Made by a program: the position numbers and the translations under genes | NCBI GenBank assembly: GCA_963995505.1 | Contig: OZ023186.1 | Coordinates: 20,157,570 to 20,221,569, forward strand | From: Hypericum androsaemum | Lineage: Eukaryota; Streptophyta; Magnoliopsida; Malpighiales; Hypericaceae | Direction: 5' to 3' | Length of the DNA: 64,000 nucleotides | The notes under the pieces: model-generated | What the model was told of the DNA's origin: nothing | Seen by the model: only the letters and a program-made list of their open reading frames with translations | Databases searched by the model: none | Part shown: piece by piece, positions 56,222-64,000 of the stretch | Numbering within the stretch: position 1 is the first letter of the stretch | Layout: each line of letters begins with the position of its first letter

Positions 56222-57530
56222 CCTAAGAGCAAATGTGAGACTCAATATTTTCTTAGCTCAGCGACAGCTGGGAAAATGATCGACAAAGATGGACTACTCT
56301 TGTTCACATCTCAACCCAACCGGTTGTGAATAAAAGACAAAAAAATTGGAAAAAAAATTAGAAAGTGAAAAGAGTTGGTGAAACCGTTGGTTAACTGCAA
56401 CGGAAACGTAAGCAAGGTGCGGAGTTTGTGGTCGGAGATTTACTTCACTTGTTCTGAGTTTTCCTCTAAAATTATATTAAAATATTCGTATTCATTAAGA
56501 AATCTTCAAGTTTAGTCGAACGCTTGTCTGAAGTCCTGAATGACAGTTAAAAGAATTTTATTTTTACTTTCATGCTCGTATAAATATGGATAAAATTTTG
56601 CAGAGGGGTTAGTAAGACTATTTTTTACCAAAATGGAATCTTCAGAAAATATTTTACCAATCTAGGATCGACAGCTTTTGACCATTTTCTGGCAAAAGCT
56701 GCCTATTTGGCAGGAGCTGTGACGGTAGAGATTCCTCGTGACAGCTTATGCTGGAAATTCATCAGCTTTTATCACAAAATGGCCATTTTCTAATAAAAAC
56801 GCTGATTTTGTGTCGTTTTCTGACACACTGAAACGGGCATATAGCGGTACACGAGATCTATGTGATTTTATAGTTTGCAAAGCTGAATTTCTTATTGAAT
56901 TATTCACCAACAATGTAACCAATATATACACTTGCGTCAACAGAAATATCAGATTTACATCTATTCATAGGTTGGATTGGATACTGGTAATAATAAGGTG
57001 GGAAGCACCATCCGGGATGCGTTGTGAGCCGTTGGATGGGAGAGGGGGCCCGCATGTGACAAATTTGATGGTGGGTACCAACAGATTAGAATGAGGGATA
57101 TTCTCGGATTTTCTCCTAAAAATATACAATTATTAATGCATGATGTATCATTGTTCCCCATTAATGCCCATTAACATACTACTGTTACTGTATGAACATG
57201 ATGTATCATTGTCGCCTATTAATGTACCATTGTTAATGCATGAACATGTTGTACCATCGTTATCGCATGGTGCATCATTGTCGCCCATTAATATAATATT
57301 GTTTCTGCATGAATATTTCAAAATTGTCTCTATGTAAATTATGATATTACAAGTTTGCCGTCGTGTGCGTTGGCCAGCAAACGTTGTCTAAACCTTTCTA
57401 CTGGAAGCCCAGTAGCACTGAATCCAACCCCATGTTAATCTATTAGTAAAAAAATTACAAGGCTTAAAGATATGAATCTAATCTCTACAACTAAATACAT
57501 CAAAACTCAAATTCATATCCTATGTCAAAT
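56222..57530. other. intergenic with short degenerate repeats
   Basis: 57140-57310 has several imperfect copies of ATGATGTATCATTGT / CCCATTAAT words. No supported gene. Confidence 0.45.
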
Positions 57531-57887
57531 CTAGGCTACCATCGGACTTCCGACTCCTACGTCTTTTGCAACATACCCTTGAAGATGATAACTAAACTTT
57601 TGGAACTCGTATTCAAGTGTATATGCCTCAATAGGTGGCAAGTGCTTCATGCCAGATTGGAGCATCGCCGCGAACATTACTATTGCCAAAGAGGCAATCC
57701 ACACGATGAGGAGCAGGAGATAAGGAAAAGGGCTAATGGCACTAAAAATTGACATAGTAAAGGTATAAGATCGGCTTAGCTGGAGCTTTATCAGGGACAC
57801 CCTTGTACTCCTTAATCTGCCAGGCCTAGGGATACTTAAATGTGTAACCACTACTTCCTTGCAGGTCTTGTGGAACGGAGAAGCCAC
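57531..57887 (-). CDS. possible 118-aa membrane-anchored protein, unrecognised
   Basis: Open frame with one strong hydrophobic helix (FPYLLLLIVWIASLAIVMFA) and a soluble tail (GMKHLPPIEAYTLEYEFQKF). Partly overlaps the start of the LINE relic on the other strand. No domain recognised and no paralogue in the window. It may be a gene fragment or chance frame. Confidence 0.25.
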   Translation of the reverse strand: MASPFHKTCKEVVVTHLSIPRPGRLRSTRVSLIKLQLSRSYTFTMSIFSAISPFPYLLLLIVWIASLAIVMFAAMLQSGMKHLPPIEAYTLEYEFQKFSYHLQGYVAKDVGVGSPMVA

Positions 57888-58406
57888 TCAAGAGTTCAAG
57901 TCATCAAGATGAATCCGGCAAGGAGACCCACTCTCACCATAGTTATTTGTCTTATGCCTTGAGGGATTAGGGCATATGATAAGTACTTCGGTGGGAAAAG
58001 GAGGGCAGAAGCCAGTCAAACTGTCAATGCCCTCTGATCTCTCGTCTCTTTTTTGCAGATGACTTCATACTGTTTGCGAAAGCCAATAAACACCAGGCAT
58101 CCATTATCACTGATCTACTTGATGAGTTTTGTGTCAACAAGTTGTATATTTACAAATACGTATCGAACAGCTTGGAGGAGGAGTTGGGGCAGTCACTTGG
58201 GATAACTCTTACAATGAACCTGGGGAAGTATTTTGAATGCCTCTCTTGCATGAGAGGGTTACCAAATCCACCTACAACTTAATGGTTGAGAAGGTGCACA
58301 ACCGCCTCCATGGGTGGAGTATGGATAATCTCTCATTTGCGGGAAGAGCCACTCTGTCCCAATCCGTTATCTCAGTGCTCTCATCAATGAAGCTGCTGGT
58401 GTCTGG
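57864..58406 (+). pseudogene. LINE reverse-transcriptase relic
   Basis: Stop-riddled RT: VLWNGEATQEFKSS, RQGDPLSP*LFVLCLEGLG, LFFADDFILFAKA and the thumb-like VEKVHNRLHGWSMDNLSFAG. Both ends of the LINE are missing. At its right edge it abuts the block duplicated next to CCDC22. Confidence 0.85.
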
Positions 58407-58697
58407 TAGCTGCAACAACTTATACTGATGTTCTTGGGATTTGTTATGCATTTCTTTAGTGGAGATTTGTCTTTCAGTCACTTAGTTGCCATAATTTCTG
58501 TTGGTGGTACTACGGGTAGAAATTTCGAGCTTTCGGTTAGATTCAGTAGTCTGTGAATCAGTTTGCAGTTGAATAAATCATGTACTGCAGTCTTGCCGTT
58601 TTATGTTTCTGCTATCTACACCAAGGTACCACCCGAACTATCTCAAACACAACGAGTTCGCGAAGTTCGAATTCGAGCAAGTGTGTGCGTGAGATAG
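58407..58697 (+). repeat. duplicated LTR-like block and unoccupied copia site
   Basis: Counterpart of 39403-39703. At 58691-58705 (GCGTGAGATAGTACAG) it runs straight into CCDC22 3' sequence where copy A carries the copia element. Confidence 0.65.
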
Positions 58698-58825
58698 TAC
58701 AGTTGGTTAAATGCAGATGAAAACTTGGGAAATAACAGTAAAACAATCGGTCAAAGAATTGGTACATCTAAAAATCTTGCACATGCTGCTCTAGAGAACC
58801 GTTTTCCTTCATGACACAGCCAAGA

Positions 58826-60918
58826 TCAGCCTGTAGCTTGTCTACATCTACTCTTCGGGACGACAGCTAGCTTCTTCTCAAGGTCCAACACTTGTCTTCG
58901 TAATCTGTCAGTTGCAAGGATCTTCTCCGAAACCTGCTCAAAGCTTTCGTGGATACTGGTCAGGAGCCGGTAGGCCTGGCGTCCAACCGAGTCTTTCTTC
59001 GCTTCCCTGAGTAAAATTGAACATATGAGTAATGTCCTGGAACATGCAATTGAATGGATCAAATGTAATGCTGGCGGCAGTTTCATTCGGATCAGCAGAT
59101 ACAGAGTAAACCACCAACACCAAGAGACAAATTTAGACAAGAAAAAGAAAACCAGACCTGTAGACTATTTCATCTAGAACAGCATAAGTTCGATCAAGGC
59201 GTTCTTGAATCGAGTTACTCTCTAGCTGAAGATCTCTAGTGTCTTTCAAGATATGCTCGATGTCGGCTTCTTGTTTCCGACTGTTCTTCGTGATCTCCTT
59301 TATTCGCTCAACATAAGATGCTCTTGATGCAAGTTTGGGCTGCTTCTCAATTTCCAAAGAGAGTCTCGATATTTCCACGTCCCTAAGCACAAGACAGAAC
59401 ATCATCTTAGAATACGCCAATGGAATCCATATGCTAGGATTGCAGTCCGATAACATACCGCCTACTGATTTCAGATAAGACAAGGTGGTTTTCCCGCTCA
59501 ACATCTCTCAGCTTTTGAAGCTTCTCTTGAGCCCCTGGCAAGCCAGCATACAGAGAATCCTCTGCAGTTCTCTTCTCTTCCGTTAGCATTCTGAAAGAAT
59601 CCCTAATCAAGAGAGATGCTAGAGAATCAGTGCTACTCTTCAGTAACTATTTGGACAATCTAGAACAAATCCTTCTACCATAAATAAGCAAATCAAAGAT
59701 TCCAACAGATATACTGAACAAAAATTATCAGTATCCCACCACTGTGAATCGAGTTCCAAAGCATGTGATTTTTTAACGCTTATTTGCTCGTCAAGCTGCT
59801 TCAGGTAGAAGTCAATAGAACGCTGGTCATCAGATACCATGCTTGCTGCTGCTTTCAACAACTCGAGCTCTTCTTCCAGATGCTTTATATTTAGTGTCTT
59901 CGCTCTCAATTGCTCCTTCTTCTGCGTTTGTTCTACCTTGTCATTTCCCTATGCAAAAACAAGCATAAACAGACACCATTAGCAACTACTATCCCTTCTC
60001 CGACGTCCATAGGACCGACTATCCCATCACCAAGCACACGTACCTTAGATGACTCATCCGGAGGTAAGATCTTTCCGCCATGAACCCACGAAGCCTTGAC
60101 AGACGAGGCATTTTCAGCCCCGCCATTCAGCACGGTCGGCTCCACATCCTGCTTATCAACACCAACACGTTCATTCTCATCCAACTCCTCCACATTACTA
60201 TCAACACAAGACCGAGACGATGATGACGATTCAGGAAGCCTCTCCACCAGGAACCTCACCAACTTATAGCACTCTTCCTCCGATGGGTATAGTAGCTGCC
60301 GTAAGCAACACATACACATTAATACACCATTTTGCTCTAAGCACAAATACCACCCTTTTCAAACAAAAAAAAAACAAATACCACCTCCTCAAATCTCAAA
60401 ACCCCATATTGAGGAAAGCAAAAAAAGAACAAAATTTTCCCCAAATTAAGCCAAAGCTAAGTCAAAAAAATTACAACTTTCCAAAACAAATGAGGCAGAA
60501 AGGTAGACAGATCAAAACCCATATCGGGAAGAGCTAAAAGAATCGATCTTTTTCAAAGTCATGTCTAATCTCACCAACAATTCCCAGAAAACCCACCGAG
60601 CACGTAGAAAAAGATTGCAACTTTGTTAGAAGGAAAAAGGAATAAAGCGGAGACCTGGTAGTAGGTGATGTCGGATGCGAGGTAGCCCAACAGCTTAACC
60701 GCCACGGCTATGTCGGTGCACGCCTTGAGCCTGTCCTCCGTGGAAGCACCTGGGCCGGTGGTGGTGGTCACGGGGAACGGCGCCGCTGGGTCGATGAGGT
60801 TGAGGCACTGGGCGCAGATGGATACCAGGGTGTCCGGGTTGGTCAGTACGGCGTCGTTTGGGATGGAGACGCCGCCGTTTCGGAGGGAGCTGAGGAGGAG
60901 GACTCCCTCTTCTTCCAT
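58826..60918 (-). CDS. CCDC22 homolog (coiled-coil protein), copy B
   Basis: About six exons: 60918-~60657, ~60296-60043, ~59949-59750, ~59640-59458, ~59380-59158, ~59006-58826. Exon 1 (MEEEGVLLLSSLRNGGVSIP...) and exon 2 (LLYPSEEECYKLVRFLVERL) match the N-terminal calponin-homology-like fold of CCDC22. Later exons are coiled coil (KHLEEELELLKAAASMVSDD). In animals CCDC22 is in the CCC complex that controls endosomal recycling with Retriever. The plant role is less certain. The last exon ends SRCRQATG, while a sibling frame runs on as RRVDVDKLQADLGCVMKEN, so the C-terminus may be frameshifted. The exon 3/4 junction is not precisely placed. Confidence 0.8.
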
Positions 60919-62687
60919 CTCTCTCTCTCTTCGCTGTTGGTTTTTTTAGTCAACGACCGCTGTCGTTAGTGATGATTGGTATGCTCGCTCTTGGAAATTC
61001 TGGGACAATTGCCGACCGGTCGTCTATCTGTCCCATTCGTAACAGGTTACCGATGCTCGACGTTGAAAGGAAAAACCAAAGAAAATGGGTCAGGCAAGTT
61101 AAATATATATAATTTGATATACTATGATTATTTGGCCATTATTTTTTTGTCAAAATTATCTACTCTTTGAACAAATACTATATTAATCTAACATTGTTCT
61201 ACATTAAATATCAAAATTCATTGAGCAAACTTTTATTAATCATTTTCTTAATTGATTAGCATGCACCACACAACAAAGCTGCTCATGTCATAACAAGAAA
61301 CCCAAACAGGCAAGTCTCTGACATAGTGCACACACCCAATTTTTCTCTCTTTCTCCAACTCCAACTCCAACTCCAACTTAGCAGCTTCAATTGATCTGGC
61401 AAGAAAAAAAAAAACAGTTGCAGTTGGATCATATGTTCCTTATTTTGTCCTAAAATAGACATAAAAGTAAAACTCCTGAAAAGTACCTATTATATATCAA
61501 TCCCACTTGGCAGCTTCCCATTGGTCACCCCACAATAAAACTCCATTTTCTCTCTCCACAAGTGATGATACCAAGCAAAAATGGGGACAAGATTTGGTAA
61601 TATCCAGGACCAATCTGGCAAGGATAAAAATGAGAAAGTGTAAATATAGGGACTCACATAGAAGAAGGGACCAAAAGAAAGAGGATTTACAAGGGGGCAG
61701 GTCCCGCCTATTATTTAATGCTCAATTTAATATTTGGAGTGGTTGACTTTATTTTTTTCCTTACACATTTTATTCCCGCAAAAAGGACTAACACATTTTT
61801 ATATCAAATAGTTTATTTTGTTATATCAAAAGGTTTACCAAGTTATTTAATTTTTTTAGTATAAGTATTTTTAATAACCGGATATAAAATTCGATATAAT
61901 TGAGTAAACCATTTGATTAACCAGGTATACCATTTGATATAATCAGGCATACCATTTTACCATAGCCGAACATGCCGTTCGATATTATTTAATTTATTAT
62001 TATAAATATTATTAGATTTTTTTGGGTGAAATTATTAGATATTATTTAAGTTATTATACATATTCGATATAATTGTGCATACCATTTTATATTAATGCGC
62101 ATGTCATTTGAGATATAATCAAGTATATTAGTGAGCAAACCATTTAATATATTCAGACATACAATTTAATTTAATCGGTCTTACCATTTAATATAACAGG
62201 TCGTACTATTTAATATAACCGGACATATTAATTAATATATTCGGGTATATTATTTAATTTAACCGGACATACCATTTAATTTAACCGGATATTACGAACT
62301 ATTATATTATAACATCACGAATCATTATATCATAACATCACGAACCATTTCCTTAATAAAAATTCACACAAAAATTCATCAATAAGGGTCCACTCCAAGC
62401 CTAACAATTGAAACGCCAATTAAAGGGTAAAAAAAAAACTCGGGAAAGAAACCAACAACAGATTCCAAGTTGCAGTAGTCCACACGAGACCCATCAGTCA
62501 TCAGGAGTGGATTAAACCACCAGCCTTTCTTAGGCCAATCCAATCCATGAAAAAAGCAAAACCATCCTTGACATTGCCAATCAGATCCAAGATCTCTTGC
62601 AGGGGACAATAACCTTCAAGATAAACCAAGCGTAATCCTTGAATTAGTACTCTTAGCACGCAATCGATAGGTGCACATCAAGGACTA
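60919..62687. other. AT-rich intergenic with degenerate minisatellite
   Basis: 61870-62350 has many loose copies of a ~24-bp unit containing CCATTTAATATAACCGGACA / CCATTTGATATAAT. 61352-61380 is a short CCAACT repeat. No gene was seen. Confidence 0.55.
61870..62350. repeat. degenerate ~24-bp AT-rich minisatellite
   Basis: Repeated CATACCATTTAATATAACCG-like units with strong drift. Confidence 0.7.
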
Positions 62688-62814
62688 TACTCGCCCTACT
62701 CCTTCTTCATGGCGGTCGGGAACGTCCTCGGGTACGCGGCGGGGTCCTACAGTCGCCTCTACACGCTCATCCCCCCCTCAAAAACCGTCGCCTGCGATAT
62801 CTACTGTGCCAACC
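62688..62814 (+). pseudogene. sucrose transporter exon fragment
   Basis: Encodes [20 protein letters not shown] then [11 protein letters not shown], the transmembrane 5/6 loop region typical of plant SUT/SUC proteins ([18 protein letters not shown]...ACDIYCANL). No other SUT exon lies within several kb on either side. After CAN the frame becomes an acidic low-complexity tail (to ~63000). A captured or relic fragment is likely. Confidence 0.65.
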
Positions 62815-63307
62815 ACGCCGACCGGAGCCGCGACAACGGTGAAGGAAACAGCGGAGCCGCAGAAGAGGACGAAGATGGCGAGGACTTGGAGGAGGAGGAG
62901 GAGGAGGAGGGCCTGGTGGAGAAAGGAGAAGCGGTGGGTCCGAGGAAGAGGAAGGAGAGGGAGAAGGAGGAGATTGGGAGGGAGATGAGGTGGAAGTAGA
63001 GAAGGAGGAGGGGCGGCTGTGTGGGGTTTGTGTTGGGAGAGAGAGCATTTTTTTTAGGGTTGAAAAAACGTGAGAGTTAAAAGACAATAATGCCTACTTC
63101 ATTCTTATCCATCAAATCTGCTCCTCTTTTTTTTTTCTCAATTAATGACTGAAAATAATTTCAGGATGGATCCGGAAGAAATTGTACATGCAAGACCGAA
63201 TCCAATCCCGCAAAAATGATTGGAAGATACGGAGAAGAGAATCTCCATCTCCTTCCCCTTTCTCAATCTCACTGTCCAAATCATTTCCATTAGAGGAAAA
63301 AGAGAGC

Positions 63308-64000
63308 ATGGAATTAGTCCCATACAATGACCCTTCAAAGCCAGGAGGACCTTCAAGTGGAGAAAATGTCCTCCCATGGCAGGACATGTTCAGATCAGGC
63401 ACGTTCCGGGAGCCAACAACCAATGTCCCTACGAACCCACCTCCGAAACCGCCCCTACCGACCCAGAACCCAACTGGGTCGTCCAATTCGACCGACCCGG
63501 ACCAAAAAGATTCCACCTTTACAGGTGACAACTCTGAGGTCAGGCTTGCCCTTTACATAGCCATGGCTCATGCTGGCTTGGCCTTCTTCATCTTTGTTCT
63601 CTACTTTGTGTGTAAGTTGTTGCAACAGTACTTGAGGTCTCTCCAGTGGGCTGTCCTGTGTTCTATTCCTCTTAGAGGGATACAGCAGACCCTTGTTGCG
63701 TTTTGGACAGAGCCTCTCAATTCGGGGATCACGGAGACTGTTCTAGCTGTGCCTCTTGCTGTGTTTAAGGCTTTTGTTAGGACAATTGTGGATATCAAGG
63801 ATGTTTTCTTGAAGAGGCCTAAAAGAGTTAGAGTTAGGAGGATTAGGAGTGCGTTCTCCAAGCTGTTGAGGTGGTTGGTTTCCTTTTTCGTGTTCGTCGT
63901 TGCTTATGAGAGGCTAGGTGGGGTTGGATCTTTGATGATTCTTGGGTTTGGGTTCTTGTGTAGTAGTAAGAATGTGGATTCGACGTTCTCTGCTGTCGCT
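63308..64000 (+). CDS. TMEM245-like (At5g55960-type) membrane protein, 3'-partial
   Basis: 231 codons open to the right edge. The start [14 protein letters not shown] was chosen because MELVPY is typical of the plant family. A Pro/Thr-rich cytosolic segment containing PWQDMFRS is followed by a hydrophobic segment (residues ~80-102), [19 protein letters not shown] and a second hydrophobic stretch ([20 protein letters not shown]). The C-terminal part, with the AI-2E-transporter-like domain, lies outside the window. The family is poorly characterised and a transport role is only suggested by domain. No intron or break seen so far. Confidence 0.85.
   Translation, partial: MELVPYNDPSKPGGPSSGENVLPWQDMFRSGTFREPTTNVPTNPPPKPPLPTQNPTGSSNSTDPDQKDSTFTGDNSEVRLALYIAMAHAGLAFFIFVLYFVCKLLQQYLRSLQWAVLCSIPLRGIQQTLVAFWTEPLNSGITETVLAVPLAVFKAFVRTIVDIKDVFLKRPKRVRVRRIRSAFSKLLRWLVSFFVFVVAYERLGGVGSLMILGFGFLCSSKNVDSTFSAVA

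Noticed and set aside
58407..58697. A separate solo LTR with its own target duplication
   Set aside because: It resembles a copia LTR end, but I could not define both termini or flanking repeats, so it is listed only as a duplicated block.
61870..62350. Regularly spaced repeats as a CRISPR-like array
   Set aside because: Units drift continuously with no unique spacers; AT-rich plant minisatellite.
62767..63087. Minus-strand Pro/Ser-rich frame
   Set aside because: Antisense of the Glu/Arg-rich low-complexity stretch; no independent support.

Overview
This is a nuclear genomic window from a flowering plant, most likely a woody eudicot. The evidence is spliced genes with GT-AG introns, a CC-NBS-LRR resistance gene, plant Ty1/copia and L1-type LINE elements, tRNA-derived SINE and TIR elements, and AT-rich intergenic DNA. 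The species cannot be named from sequence alone. There is no CRISPR array, operon, rRNA gene or convincing tRNA gene.

Layout. 1-3520 (+): 3' part of a GBF-interacting-protein-1-like gene. 4570-7950 (-): single-exon CC-NBS-LRR gene. 8.3-12.1 kb: two adjacent Mutator-like TIR elements, then an ORF1-only LINE-like element. 12.7-18.8 kb (-): decayed copia element with 5-bp target duplications. 19.2-19.4 kb: broken copy of the first ~75 codons of the NBS-LRR gene. 22.6-50.7 kb (-): four farnesyl-diphosphate-synthase-like (FPS-like) units. Copies 1 and 4 are intact, copy 2 has a nonsense codon and copy 3 has lost its 3' half. Between copies 2 and 3 lie a LINE nested in a TIR element, a young internally deleted copia element, and a broken CCDC22-like copy. 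53.6-56.2 kb: ORF1-only LINE with a perfect 19-bp target duplication. 57.9-58.4 kb: LINE RT relic. 58.8-60.9 kb (-): CCDC22-like gene, donor of the broken copy. 62.7 kb: sucrose-transporter exon fragment. 63308-64000 (+): 5' end of a TMEM245-like membrane protein gene.

Most interesting is the FPS-like cluster. The two intact copies encode about 409 and 402 residues. Both have basic, plastid-transit-like first exons and keep the first aspartate-rich motif (DDIMD). The second is NDYLD instead of the usual DDYLD, the aromatic residues just before the first motif are Ser-Thr, and the conserved Lys-Thr pair is Lys-Ser or Lys-Gly. Copies 2 and 3 are closer to ordinary FPS at these sites. This combination suggests a diverged, plastid-targeted prenyl-diphosphate synthase, possibly making irregular or altered-length isoprenoids. 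The copies also differ by precise presence or absence of introns.

The duplications and insertions can be ordered. The CCDC22 region was duplicated first. A copia element then inserted into one copy; the other copy preserves the unoccupied site. A LINE inserted into an older TIR element with an 18-bp target duplication.
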